Assembly (NCBI RefSeq): GCF_000278275.1
Contig: NZ_JH725147.1
Span: 1,557,063 to 1,621,062, forward strand
Reading direction: 5' to 3'
Origin: Bartonella tamiae Th239
GTDB taxonomy: Bacteria > Pseudomonadota > Alphaproteobacteria > Rhizobiales > Rhizobiaceae
DNA length: 64,000 nucleotides
Below, piece by piece: positions 49,435 to 58,721 of the stretch (the first letter of the stretch is position 1; each line of letters begins with the position of its first letter). Both the position numbers and the translations under genes were made by a program. The notes beneath the pieces are model-generated. The model was given only the letters and a program-made list of their open reading frames with translations, was not told the origin of the DNA and did no database searches.

Positions 49435-50634
49435 ATGAATGAGAGATTGTTTTTGCTTACGATAATATTCCATCGTCGCTTAAAAAGGAAAACACATGAA
49501 CTTTCATGTCGTCACTTTTTTTTAGGATGTGTCAGTTTTTTCGCTCTTTCTATGCTAAATGGCTGCACAACTTCACAAAGCCTCTCTGATCAAATGATCG
49601 AGATAGCACAATCTGAGCAAAAAAATATTAAAAGCTCAGATCAAACAACACATTTCTCTGATGACAACACATTACAAAAAACGGCTACAAATGAACAAAT
49701 AACCACGCCGGATCAAAATCAAACAGATGATATGGAGCAATCAATTCTTACGACAGATGCGTCTCATGTAGACGATCACACTATGCAGACTGATTCGTCC
49801 CCTCCAAAAAGAACATCTTTATTTTCATTTAGTCGCAAAGCTAAGAATCCAACTTTGCAACAAAAAAATATTGAATCTAAAAATGATCAATTATCCAATG
49901 ATATGCGTGATAATAAAACTATGAACAATACATTATTAGGCAGTGAAGCACCATCAACTGATAAAACCAACGATGAAAACGTTCAAATAACACCAGTTCG
50001 CAATCAAAACAGTCAAAAACAAGGTAGCATTATGCGTCTTTTTGGACAAAACAAAGGAAACAAACCGCAGTCACCAAATATCCAAAAAGATACCTTAGCT
50101 CTTGCAGAACCACTAAAAAAAGGTCCTCGTGACTATAATGATGAACTACCCGGTGTACGTCCTAATGCAGGAATTGTCATACAACATAGAACCACACAAT
50201 ATGATGATACAGATATTGATGCGAATGAAAGCGATTCAGATACTGTATACACACTTGCTTCTGTCGGTATTTACGGTCGTTCTTTACCTAATGGATTAAA
50301 AGTTGCACGTAAAGATGTTGAAGTTGCCTGTCTTAAACCACAACTTATTACCTTATTAAAAAACGTTGAAAGACGATTCGGAAAACCCGTCATTATTACA
50401 TCAGGTTATCGCAGCCCATCGCACAATCGCAAAGTTAATGGCGCAAAAAGATCTCTTCATATGTCTTGTTCTGCCGCCGATATACAAGTACCTGGAGTTA
50501 ATAAGATGGAAGTTGCCAATTATGTTCGCCGTTTACCAGGACGCGGTGGAGTTGGCACGTATTGCCACCAATCTATCCATGTCGATATCGGACCAAAACG
50601 GGACTGGAATTGGAGTTGTTCAGCAAAAAAATGA
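49435..50634 (+). CDS. M15-type (YcbK/DUF882-like) peptidase lipoprotein, with doubtful start
   Basis: Predicted lipoprotein with a C-terminal M15-family zinc peptidase domain (about 120 residues). VARKDVEVACLKPQL, RSPSHNRKVNGAKRSLHMSCSAADIQ (His and Asp ligands) and SIHVDIG (His ligand) are visible. Such domains cleave peptidoglycan cross-bridges. The mid-region is polar and low-complexity. The lipobox SMLNGCTTS needs a signal peptide, but the in-frame start at 49435 gives an unusually long leader, and one at 49357 longer still. A better start (ATG 49496, with AAGGA 6 bases upstream) is out of frame by one base because of a T8 run at 49516-49523; a ninth T would restore it. Confidence 0.75.
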   Translation: MNERLFLLTIIFHRRLKRKTHELSCRHFFLGCVSFFALSMLNGCTTSQSLSDQMIEIAQSEQKNIKSSDQTTHFSDDNTLQKTATNEQITTPDQNQTDDMEQSILTTDASHVDDHTMQTDSSPPKRTSLFSFSRKAKNPTLQQKNIESKNDQLSNDMRDNKTMNNTLLGSEAPSTDKTNDENVQITPVRNQNSQKQGSIMRLFGQNKGNKPQSPNIQKDTLALAEPLKKGPRDYNDELPGVRPNAGIVIQHRTTQYDDTDIDANESDSDTVYTLASVGIYGRSLPNGLKVARKDVEVACLKPQLITLLKNVERRFGKPVIITSGYRSPSHNRKVNGAKRSLHMSCSAADIQVPGVNKMEVANYVRRLPGRGGVGTYCHQSIHVDIGPKRDWNWSCSAKK

Positions 50635-50658
50635 TTTTTTTTAAAAAAAATTGATTAT

Positions 50659-50696
50659 AGGGCTTGCGAAGAAAAACTAACCTCTCTATAAGCCCT
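50659..50696. terminator. Possible hairpin after the M15 lipoprotein gene
   Basis: A 7-bp AGGGCTT / AAGCCCT stem with a long 24-base loop. The T-run after it is poor (TTTCAC). It precedes the tRNA-Glu gene by about 10 bases and may be either a weak terminator or part of the tRNA promoter region. Confidence 0.3.
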
Positions 50697-50707
50697 TTCA
50701 CTGGTCC

Positions 50708-50782
50708 GCGCCCATCGTCTAGCGGTTAGGACGCCGCCCTTTCACGGCGGAAACAGGGGTTCGATTCCCCTTGGGCGTACCA
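50708..50782 (+). tRNA. tRNA-Glu (anticodon TTC)
   Basis: A plus-strand cloverleaf with acceptor stem GCGCCCA / TGGGCGT (first pair G-U) and the anticodon arm CCGCCCTTTCACGGCGG with anticodon TTC. The T arm is AGGGGTTCGATTCCCCT, the discriminator is A and the CCA is encoded. Length is 75 bases; it closely follows the standard tRNA-Glu pattern. Confidence 0.96.
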
Positions 50783-51097
50783 GTATTTTTTTAAATTTAT
50801 ATTTATTGATTGAAATGGCAAATCGAACGCATTTAAAAAACGATTGTCATAAAAGATTTAGAATATTTGCTTTATAGCGTTTTAATAAAAGATATTATAT
50901 TACGTTTTACAAATAAGTACTGAGCAAATTATTGTTTATTCATAAAATAACATTCATTGTTACATTACTAGGGTTACTATATATTGAGGTAATTATAATG
51001 ATTTTATAATTATAAAGAAATGGATGAGCATATTTCTATCCTAAATCACTAAATTCAGCGTTATAATTCTTTTGCCAATTTTGTTTATAGAATTCTT
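50783..51097. other. Intergenic region between tRNA-Glu and sufT
   Basis: AT-rich, with no gene recognised. A T-run right after the tRNA (50785-50793) may end its transcript. sufA, which in many Hyphomicrobiales follows sufT, is not found here. Confidence 0.5.
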
Positions 51098-51499
51098 CTA
51101 ATACCATCCAACAGCAACTTGCGCTTCTTCAGACATACGTTCAGGCGTCCAAGGGGGGTCAAATGTCATGTTGACTTCGACAAAAGCAACGCCTTCTACT
51201 GCGCTGACTGCATTTTCTACCCAACTTGGCATTTCACCAGCAACAGGACAGCCTGGTGCCGTCAGGGTCATATCAATCTTCACGGAGCGATCGTCTTCAA
51301 TATCGATACGATAAATCAGTCCCAACTCATAAATATCAGCAGGGATCTCTGGATCGTAAACTGTTTTCAAAGCGGCTATGATATCATCAGTTAAACGATC
51401 AAGCTCAGCAGCAGGAATCGTTGAAATATAAGGTTGCACCTCACCATTCCATGAACCCACTGGTTCAGCAGCACATACAGTGTTCAAAGCATCAGTCAT
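51098..51499 (-). CDS. sufT: SUF maturation protein SufT (DUF59/MIP18 family)
   Basis: A 133-residue protein of the DUF59 family that helps Fe-S protein maturation. DPEIPADIYELGLIYRI, TAPGCPVAGEMPSWV with the conserved cysteine, and the ending FDPPWTPERMSEEA are diagnostic. The frame is open upstream to 51553, but the ATG at 51499, overlapping the sufS stop by 8 bases and with AAGGA about 10 bases before it, is right. It is the last gene of the suf run. Confidence 0.93.
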   Translation of the reverse strand: MTDALNTVCAAEPVGSWNGEVQPYISTIPAAELDRLTDDIIAALKTVYDPEIPADIYELGLIYRIDIEDDRSVKIDMTLTAPGCPVAGEMPSWVENAVSAVEGVAFVEVNMTFDPPWTPERMSEEAQVAVGWY

Positions 51500-52736
51500 T
51501 AAAAAAAATCCTTGCCTTCTCAATGGCATCAACCAATTGGTCAATATCATCATAATTATTATACATTGCTAATGAAGCACGACATGTTGATGAGACTCCA
51601 AACCGTTGTAATAAAGGTTGAGCACAATGCGTTCCCGCACGTATAGCAACACCTTGTCGATCTATATACATAGAAACATCGTGCGCATGAATGTTCTTAA
51701 TATTAAAGGAAAATATTCCACCCTTATCGGGTGCATTACCGAAAATTTGCACATTTTCAATCTTAGAGAGCTTGTCATGAGCATAATGTGCAAGTGCTTT
51801 TTCATACAAAAATAATGATTCTCTTCCTATTTGCATCATATATTTAAGAGCAGCACCCAATCCAACAGCTTCAACGATCGGTGGAGTACCTGCTTCAAAA
51901 CGATGTGGTGGCGCATTATACGTTACGCTATCCATCCGTACTTCTTCGATCATTTCACCGCCACCTTGAAATGGACGCATGGCCTCAAGGCGTTCTTTTT
52001 TTCCATAAAGAACACCAATACCCGTTGGTCCATATAATTTATGACCCGTCATAACATACCAATCACAATCAAGATCTTGTACGTCAACTGGCAAATGAAC
52101 TGCACCTTGTGCACCATCAATCAAAACTGGAATATCATGCTCATGCGCAATTTTAATCATTTTTTTTATCGGAAGAATGGTGCCTAGCATATTCGACATA
52201 TGCGTTATTGCGACCATGCGTGTACGATCAGATAAAGCTTTTTGAAACGCTTCCAAGTCAATGGCACCATTTTCATCCACGGGAATAAAAACGAGCTTTG
52301 CCCCCTTAATTTCTCTGATAAAATGCCATGGAACAATATTAGAATGATGTTCCATAATAGTAATAACGATCTCTTGATCTTTTCCTATATGAGGCATGCC
52401 CCAACCATAGGCAACTGTATTAATCGCTTCAGTGGCGTTTTTCGTAAAAACGATAGTGTCAGGGCTTGGAGAATTTAAAAATTGTGCTGTGATTTTGCGT
52501 GCATTTTCATATGCATCCGTTGCCGCATTCGATAGATAATGCAGACCACGATGAACATTGGCATATCCTGTTTCATAAAGCGCATTCATCGTATCAAGAA
52601 CAATTTGTGGCTTTTGAGCAGACGCACCATTATCAAGATAAGCCAGTCGTTTTCCATAAACTTTTGTTTGTAATATGGGAAAGTCGCGACGAATTGCCTC
52701 AACATCATAGGTCATAGTTGATGAATTCACCGCCAT
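51492..52736 (-). CDS. sufS: Cysteine desulfurase SufS
   Basis: PLP enzyme that releases sulfur from cysteine for Fe-S assembly. The PLP-lysine is in MTGHKLYGPTG (Lys233) and the active-site cysteine in RAGTHCAQPLL (Cys371), set in the short type-II loop. The conserved DNGASAQKP and EHHSNIVPWH are also present. Length is 414 residues. It lies 10 bases after sufD and overlaps sufT. Confidence 0.95.
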   Translation of the reverse strand: MAVNSSTMTYDVEAIRRDFPILQTKVYGKRLAYLDNGASAQKPQIVLDTMNALYETGYANVHRGLHYLSNAATDAYENARKITAQFLNSPSPDTIVFTKNATEAINTVAYGWGMPHIGKDQEIVITIMEHHSNIVPWHFIREIKGAKLVFIPVDENGAIDLEAFQKALSDRTRMVAITHMSNMLGTILPIKKMIKIAHEHDIPVLIDGAQGAVHLPVDVQDLDCDWYVMTGHKLYGPTGIGVLYGKKERLEAMRPFQGGGEMIEEVRMDSVTYNAPPHRFEAGTPPIVEAVGLGAALKYMMQIGRESLFLYEKALAHYAHDKLSKIENVQIFGNAPDKGGIFSFNIKNIHAHDVSMYIDRQGVAIRAGTHCAQPLLQRFGVSSTCRASLAMYNNYDDIDQLVDAIEKARIFFND

Positions 52737-52746
52737 ATTTGTCTTC

Positions 52747-54009
52747 CTATAAATTACGCTCTAACCAAGAATCTATGATGCTTTCTAAAACACCTTGCTG
52801 ATCTTCCTGAGCGATATCATCAATCAATTCAGAAACAAATGCTTTTACAAGAAGTCCTCTTGCTAAAGGTAAGGGAATACCCCTTGCCATCAGATAAAAT
52901 AAATGATTGTGATCAATCTCTGCAACCGTTGCGCCATGTCCACAAGCAACATCATCAGCAAAAATTTCTAATTCTGGTTTTGCATTAAATTCAGCAAAAT
53001 CAGACAAAATAAGACTATTACATGCCATCCGAGCATCTGTTTTTTGTGCTTTTTGTGAAACCTTAATCATACCTTGAAAAGCACCCTTTGCATGATCGGT
53101 CACGACATTACGAATAATTTCGTTTGATGTACTTTGTTCCTCACTATGGCGCACCACCATCGTAATATCACTATGTGTTTTATCAGCAAGAAGATTAATA
53201 ACACGCAATTGAAAATCTGATTTTTCTCCTTGTAATTCGACTTCAATTTCTTGTCGGTTAAGTTGGCTCGCAACATTAATAACATAAAGAGTAAGCTTTG
53301 CACCCTTTGCCAAAACAGATTGAAACTTCGAAAATCGTAAAGAATGATCATCACGATCACGCACAATAACCCAACTGACTTCACTATTTTCGGCTATTGT
53401 CAATAAGTTGATAGAGCTAGTGAGAGAAAGTTGATCATCGCCCAAATCACGTTCAACAATGGTCACTCTACTATCACCACCAATTGTAACATGAGAACGA
53501 CTATGCGATTGCCCTTTCGTATGGATGTTTTGTAGCTCAATTGGATTTTCAAAATTTGTTTTTGCGTTTATATTTATAAGCCAACCGTCAGTGACAAAAG
53601 CCGTGTTTAATTGGCCAATAAAATCATCTTGAGCTATTTCTTCATTGAATACATACTGATCTTGCGCCAAAGCTTCGGCCAAACGGTATGAATTCACCCC
53701 TTCTAGTTGAGGATTATTAAGCGTTTTTCCGTTAAATGTTGCAAAGATTGGAGACTTTGAAAATAAAGGCGTAACCGCACTGCCTTTGTCTTCATTTTCA
53801 AATGCAGGTATCGTTTTTATAAGTGTTGGTAGATCTGTATAATGCCAATATTCAATCTTACGAGAAGGGATCCCAACCTCTTTCATCTGTTCAATAACAT
53901 TATCACGAGCGGAAATGACAGATGCCCCTCCTGGAAGACTTCCAAGACTTGAATGATAACACTCTATCAGCGATGACAATATATGGGGCATTTCGAGCTG
54001 TTTATCCAC
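52747..54009 (-). CDS. sufD: Fe-S assembly protein SufD
   Basis: Partner of SufB and SufC in the SufBCD scaffold. The beta-helix repeats of the SufB/D family show in the middle (SHVTIGGDSRVTIVERDLG and on). The C-terminal motif FADDVACGHGATVAEID is diagnostic, as is LPLARGLLVKAFVSELI after it. A TTG at 54030 overlaps sufC, but the GTG at 54009 has GGGAG 7 bases before it and is preferred (420 residues). It is coupled to sufC upstream and sufS downstream. Confidence 0.94.
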   Translation of the reverse strand: MDKQLEMPHILSSLIECYHSSLGSLPGGASVISARDNVIEQMKEVGIPSRKIEYWHYTDLPTLIKTIPAFENEDKGSAVTPLFSKSPIFATFNGKTLNNPQLEGVNSYRLAEALAQDQYVFNEEIAQDDFIGQLNTAFVTDGWLININAKTNFENPIELQNIHTKGQSHSRSHVTIGGDSRVTIVERDLGDDQLSLTSSINLLTIAENSEVSWVIVRDRDDHSLRFSKFQSVLAKGAKLTLYVINVASQLNRQEIEVELQGEKSDFQLRVINLLADKTHSDITMVVRHSEEQSTSNEIIRNVVTDHAKGAFQGMIKVSQKAQKTDARMACNSLILSDFAEFNAKPELEIFADDVACGHGATVAEIDHNHLFYLMARGIPLPLARGLLVKAFVSELIDDIAQEDQQGVLESIIDSWLERNL

Positions 54010-54026
54010 GCTTATGCTCCCTTTTA

Positions 54027-54782
54027 TCAAGCTGCTTCGCCGATTATATCGGCATAACCATTATTTTCTAAATGCAATGCTAAAGATTTATCACCACTTT
54101 TAATGATACGACCTTTATAAAGAACGTGAACGCTATCAGGCACAATGTAGTCTAATAAACGCTGATAATGCGTTATCACTAAAAATGAACGATTTTCATT
54201 TCGCAAAGCATTCACACCATCTGCAACAATTTTTAAAGCATCAATATCCAGCCCTGAATCTGTTTCGTCCAGCACGCAAAGATTGGGTTGTAATAAAGCC
54301 ATTTGAAGAATTTCTGCCCGTTTTTTTTCTCCGCCAGAAAAGCCAACATTCAAGGGACGTTTCAACATATCCATGTCCATTTCCAATGTTGCAGCATTTT
54401 CTTTAACCATTTTTAAAAATTGTGGAATTTTCAACTCTTCTTCACCACGGGCTTTGCGCTGTGAATTCATGGCCACTTTTAAGAATTCCATTGTTGCAAC
54501 ACCTGGAATTTCCATAGGATATTGAAATGCCAAAAATACGCCCAGTGCTGCACGTTCAGCAGGATCTAAATCCAACAAAGAATGCCCATTATAAAGAATT
54601 TCTCCCTCTGTAACTTCGTAATCGTCACGTCCTGCTAAAATATATGAAAGTGTTGATTTGCCTGATCCATTTGGCCCCATAATTGCAGCCACTTCCCCAT
54701 CATTTACGGTAAGATTTAAACCGCGAATAATTTCTGTTTCAGTTTCAGCAATACGTGCGTGAAGATTTTTAATTTCTAACAT
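54027..54782 (-). CDS. sufC: SufC ATPase
   Basis: Soluble ABC-type ATPase of the SufBCD complex. Walker A is GPNGSGKST (residues 36-44), the signature GFSGGEKKRAEILQM is intact, and Walker B with its glutamate lies in CVLDETDSGLDIDAL. Length is 251 residues. TAGGAT precedes the ATG at 8 bases. The 60-base gap to sufB is the largest in the core of this cluster. Confidence 0.96.
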   Translation of the reverse strand: MLEIKNLHARIAETETEIIRGLNLTVNDGEVAAIMGPNGSGKSTLSYILAGRDDYEVTEGEILYNGHSLLDLDPAERAALGVFLAFQYPMEIPGVATMEFLKVAMNSQRKARGEEELKIPQFLKMVKENAATLEMDMDMLKRPLNVGFSGGEKKRAEILQMALLQPNLCVLDETDSGLDIDALKIVADGVNALRNENRSFLVITHYQRLLDYIVPDSVHVLYKGRIIKSGDKSLALHLENNGYADIIGEAA

Positions 54783-54842
54783 AGTTTAAATCCTATTTTT
54801 CAGCAGCGTTCGAAAACGCCGTAATACTTCCTCGCTTGGCGT

Positions 54843-56354
54843 TTATCCAACACTGCCTTCAAGACTAATTCCAATCAGCTTTTGAGCTTCGACAGCAAAT
54901 TCCATCGGCAATTCTTGAATAACTTCTTTCACAAAACCATTCACAATCAAAGCAATCGCCTCTTCTTCAGGAATACCGCGCTGCATCACGTAAAAAAGCT
55001 GATCCTCAGAAATTTTTGATGTAGTTGCTTCGTGCTCAAATTGCGCTGTCGCATTTTTTGCTTCAATATAAGGTACAGTATGTGCACCACATTCATTACC
55101 TATCAAAAGGCTGTCACATTGCGTGAAGTTTCTTGCATTCGCCGCTTTACGATAAGCGGTCACCTGTCCGCGATAAGTATTATTTGAAAATCCAGCAGAA
55201 ATTCCCTTCGAAATGATACGGCTTGATGTATTTTTTCCCAAATGGATCATCTTTGTTCCAGAATCAATTTGTTGATGGCCATTGGAAACTGCGATTGAAT
55301 AAAATTCACCTCTTGAGTTGTCACCGCGCAACAAACATGCTGGATACTTCCAAGTTATAGCCGATCCAGTTTCAACTTGCGTCCATGATATTTTCGAATT
55401 ATCACCGCGGCAATCACCCCGTTTGGTCACAAAATTATAGATCCCACCGTTGCCATCTTTATCTCCCGGGTACCAATTTTGGACGGTCGAATATTTGATT
55501 TCTGCATCCTTCATTGCCACAAGTTCAACAACTGCGGCATGAAGCTGATTTTCATCACGTTGAGGTGCAGTACAGCCTTCAAGGTAAGAAACATAAGCCC
55601 CTTCATCCGCAATAATAAGTGTGCGCTCAAACTGTCCTGTGTTGCGTTCATTAATCCGAAAATAAGTTGACAGTTCCATAGGGCAACGAACACCTTTAGG
55701 AACATATACAAATGAACCATCTGTAAAGACAGCAGCATTTAATGCCGCATAATAATTATCTCCAGCAGGAACTACAGATCCTAAATAGTCTTTTATAAGA
55801 TCTGGATGTTCACGAATTGCTTCTGAAATAGAACAAAAAATAACGCCTGCTCTTGCTAACTCTTCTTTAAAAGTCGTAACAACTGATACAGAGTCAAATA
55901 CAGCATCAACAGCAACACGACCCGATGAATATATACTGTCATCCATAGCTGAGGGTTCTGTTTGTTTGCGAACACCTGCCAATATTTCTTGCTCTTTTAA
56001 AGGGATACCAAGCTTTTCGTATGTTTTTAAAAGCTCTGGATCAACTTCATCTAATGATTTAGGCCCAGTTTGATTTTTAGGTGCAGCATAATAATAAAGA
56101 TCTTGAAAATCAATTTTAGGATAGTTCAATTTTGCCCATTTAGGTTCAACCATATCCAACCAACGACGAAATGCTTGCAGACGCAAATCCAGCATCCATT
56201 CTGGTTCACTTTTCTTTGAAGAGATGAAGCGAATAATATCTTCGTTTAAACCTTTTGGTGCCTTATCCGTTTCTATATGCGTTTCAAAGCCATATTTATA
56301 TTGATCAACATCAATATCACGCACTTGGCTGATAGTTTCCTGCACTGCAGGCAT
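54843..56354 (-). CDS. sufB: Fe-S assembly protein SufB
   Basis: Scaffold protein on which Fe-S clusters form. The C-terminal beta-helix carries [24 protein letters not shown] in parts with the conserved cysteines, and the ending includes [28 protein letters not shown]. The frame extends to 56462 but those residues are not conserved. The ATG at 56354 with GGAG 8 bases upstream gives 503 residues, the family size. An Rrf2-type regulator, seen in some suf operons, is absent here. Confidence 0.95.
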   Translation of the reverse strand: MPAVQETISQVRDIDVDQYKYGFETHIETDKAPKGLNEDIIRFISSKKSEPEWMLDLRLQAFRRWLDMVEPKWAKLNYPKIDFQDLYYYAAPKNQTGPKSLDEVDPELLKTYEKLGIPLKEQEILAGVRKQTEPSAMDDSIYSSGRVAVDAVFDSVSVVTTFKEELARAGVIFCSISEAIREHPDLIKDYLGSVVPAGDNYYAALNAAVFTDGSFVYVPKGVRCPMELSTYFRINERNTGQFERTLIIADEGAYVSYLEGCTAPQRDENQLHAAVVELVAMKDAEIKYSTVQNWYPGDKDGNGGIYNFVTKRGDCRGDNSKISWTQVETGSAITWKYPACLLRGDNSRGEFYSIAVSNGHQQIDSGTKMIHLGKNTSSRIISKGISAGFSNNTYRGQVTAYRKAANARNFTQCDSLLIGNECGAHTVPYIEAKNATAQFEHEATTSKISEDQLFYVMQRGIPEEEAIALIVNGFVKEVIQELPMEFAVEAQKLIGISLEGSVG

Positions 56355-56527
56355 GAGCGTTCTCCATCCTGGCCGGGTCAAAGTTCGGCAGTTGTCGACT
56401 ATATTTATTCGCAAACAAACGTATTTATAGTCTAATTTAGGATTAATTGAACCAGACTTCAATAATAAAACATGATAAATCTAGTCAAGGTTATCATTTG
56501 CTTTTTAAAACAATTCTAAAGTAGATT

Positions 56528-57685
56528 TCAAGTGGTCTTTTTTATTTTTTTATGAACAATCAATTTTTCAACTGTTTCAATGAAACGATCAATATCCCGA
56601 AGATTTGTCGTCCAGCCAGTTGAAACGCGAATAGCCCCTTCAGCGATTTCAAGTCCCATTGCCGTTAAAACACTACTTTGTTTAACTTTACCTGAAGAGC
56701 AGGCTGAACCAGCAGAAACAGAAAATCCCGCAAGATCTAATCCTATTTGCAATGTTTCAGCTTTAATGTCAGACACAAAAAAATATGTTGTGTTTGGCAA
56801 TCGTGGAGTATTATCCGCAATAATTGTCACATCATTACTGAGCGCACGAAGCTTTGATTCAAGATGATGGCGCAAATTTAGCGCTTTTTTATACTCATCA
56901 TCTGAAGGTTCTTTTGCCATCGCTTCGCCAAAAGATGCAATGAGAGGCAAAGCTTCCGTTCCACTGCGAAATCCACGTTCTTGCCCACCCGCAACGATAA
57001 GCGGTATCGGCATTAACATTTCACCTTTAGATACAAAAGCACCCACCCCTTTGGGGCCGCCTATTTTATGAGCTGCCAATATAAAAAAATCACCTCCAAA
57101 TTCGTTTATATCAACAGAAGATTTCCCAATATATTGTACCAAATCAACGATAAGAACACCACCAGATTTTTGAACAATTTGAGCCATTTCTTTTATAGGT
57201 TGCAAAACACCAGTTTCACCATTTGCAGCTTGGATGGCAACCAGTGGCAAACCTTTACTTTTATCATGATTTTCAAGCTTTTGGATCAAATCAATTTTAT
57301 TTATAAGACCTTCTTGATCCACCTTAATGTATGTTCGATCATTAACTGCAAAACGCCCACCTTCATAAATACATGGGTGTTCCGTCGATCCAATATAGAG
57401 ATGAGAAAAAAACACGTCGTTACGCCCCATCTTAAAATGAGGCGTTAAAAGTGTCATTGCTGCTTCACTGGCACCTGATGTAAAAACGACATTATCTGGA
57501 CGTGTCTTTAATCGATCAGCAATTTGACGCCGAGCTTTTTGTAACAAAGCTTTTGAGGCACGTCCTTCCTGATGAACAGAAGAGGGATTGCCAAATAAAT
57601 CAAGCGCTTCAATGAGGGTGAGACGAGCTTCATCTGACAAGGGTGTTGTTGCATTAAAGTCGAGATAACAGCGTTGCAATGACAT
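56528..57685 (-). CDS. Cysteine desulfurase, IscS/NifS type
   Basis: A second class V PLP desulfurase, 385 residues. The PLP-lysine is in AAHKIGGPKG (Lys207) and the catalytic cysteine in SAGSACSSGK (Cys329), set in the long flexible loop of IscS-like enzymes. DFNATTPLSDEA and GNPSSVHQEGR are also seen. It starts the suf run 173 bases before sufB, as in many Hyphomicrobiales. AGGAT precedes the ATG. Two desulfurases in one cluster suggests separate roles, for example general sulfur transfer for this one and Suf supply for SufS. Confidence 0.92.
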   Translation of the reverse strand: MSLQRCYLDFNATTPLSDEARLTLIEALDLFGNPSSVHQEGRASKALLQKARRQIADRLKTRPDNVVFTSGASEAAMTLLTPHFKMGRNDVFFSHLYIGSTEHPCIYEGGRFAVNDRTYIKVDQEGLINKIDLIQKLENHDKSKGLPLVAIQAANGETGVLQPIKEMAQIVQKSGGVLIVDLVQYIGKSSVDINEFGGDFFILAAHKIGGPKGVGAFVSKGEMLMPIPLIVAGGQERGFRSGTEALPLIASFGEAMAKEPSDDEYKKALNLRHHLESKLRALSNDVTIIADNTPRLPNTTYFFVSDIKAETLQIGLDLAGFSVSAGSACSSGKVKQSSVLTAMGLEIAEGAIRVSTGWTTNLRDIDRFIETVEKLIVHKKIKKTT

Positions 57686-57872
57686 AATTTCATCCTAAAC
57701 ATCAAATTTTTCAGTTTTATTTTCAATAATTAACGCAATTTTCTTGAAATGTGCACCCATAACAGACTATCTAGGCTTAAGAAAACACACCAAGGTCAAA
57801 TACGGCATTAAATTATCATCGTTTCACAATACAATAAAATGTGAAGTGAGCCGTTATAGTAAGGAGCGCTTT

Positions 57873-58547
57873 ATGCCTGAAGTTATTTTCAATGGTCCAG
57901 CTGGTCGTTTAGAAGGGAGATATCAACCTTCTTATGAAAAAAATGCACCAATTGCCATTGTTTTGCATCCCCATCCTCAATTTGGCGGAACCATGAATAA
58001 TAAGATTGTATATGATCTTTTTTATATGTTTCAGCAGCGTGGATTTACGACATTACGATTTAATTTTAGAAGCATCGGTCGTAGCCAAGGAGAATTTGAT
58101 CATGGTGCAGGCGAACTTTCTGATGCAGCCGCAGCTTTAGATTGGGTTCAGGCTTTGCATCCTGATTCTCAAAATTGTTGGATCGCTGGTTACTCATTTG
58201 GTGCGTGGATTGGTATGCAACTTTTAATGCGACGCCCAGAAATAGAAGGATTTATTTCTGTTGCACCACAACCCAATATTTATGATTTTTCATTTTTAGC
58301 TCCCTGCCCTTCATCAGGCTTAATTATACATGGTGACAATGATCGTGTAGCACCTTCTAAAGATGTGCAAGGTCTTGTTGATAAACTAAAAACACAAAAA
58401 GGTATCACCATTACTCAAAAAACTCTTGAAGGTACTAATCACTTCTTTTCAGGTCAGGTTGAAACTTTAATAAAAGATTGTTCAGAATATCTTGATCGTC
58501 GCATGGCTGGAGAATTGTCAGAACCAAGAATGAAGCGATTACGCTAA
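57873..58547 (+). CDS. Alpha/beta hydrolase (COG2945-like)
   Basis: A 224-residue cytoplasmic hydrolase. The HPHPQFGGTMNNKIV motif, the nucleophile elbow GYSFGAWIG, an aspartate in HGDNDRVAP and a histidine in GTNHFFSG make a complete triad. The frame is open from 57744, but AAGGAG before the ATG at 57873 decides the start. It is divergent from the iscS-type gene; rhizobial genomes often show this pair. The substrate is unknown. Confidence 0.9.
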   Translation: MPEVIFNGPAGRLEGRYQPSYEKNAPIAIVLHPHPQFGGTMNNKIVYDLFYMFQQRGFTTLRFNFRSIGRSQGEFDHGAGELSDAAAALDWVQALHPDSQNCWIAGYSFGAWIGMQLLMRRPEIEGFISVAPQPNIYDFSFLAPCPSSGLIIHGDNDRVAPSKDVQGLVDKLKTQKGITITQKTLEGTNHFFSGQVETLIKDCSEYLDRRMAGELSEPRMKRLR

Positions 58548-58595
58548 TAACGTATTTTTTAAGATTTTCTAACTAAAATGCATAAAATAAAAATG

Positions 58596-58642
58596 ACTTA
58601 TTAAAACATGTAGAAAATTTAAAACTTTATGTTTTAATAAGT
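58596..58642. repeat. 14-bp inverted repeat between convergent genes
   Basis: ACTTATTAAAACAT at 58596-58609 is perfectly mirrored at 58629-58642 with a 19-base loop. It lies between the convergent hydrolase and anmK genes. It may act as a bidirectional terminator, although the stem is AT-rich and no strong T-run follows. Confidence 0.6.
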
Positions 58643-58721
58643 AATTGTTTAAGAATGTCATAAAATTCTAGGCACATATTTATTTAAAATACATTCCAGC
58701 TATTAATATTTGGAATGGAAT

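Noticed and set aside
56355-56462. N-terminal extension of sufB
   Set aside because: GGAG before the ATG at 56354 and the family length show the extension is untranslated.
57068-57448. 126-residue plus-strand frame inside the iscS-type gene
   Set aside because: Fully antisense to a clear cysteine desulfurase; no family pattern, no ribosome site, biased composition expected from the complementary frame.
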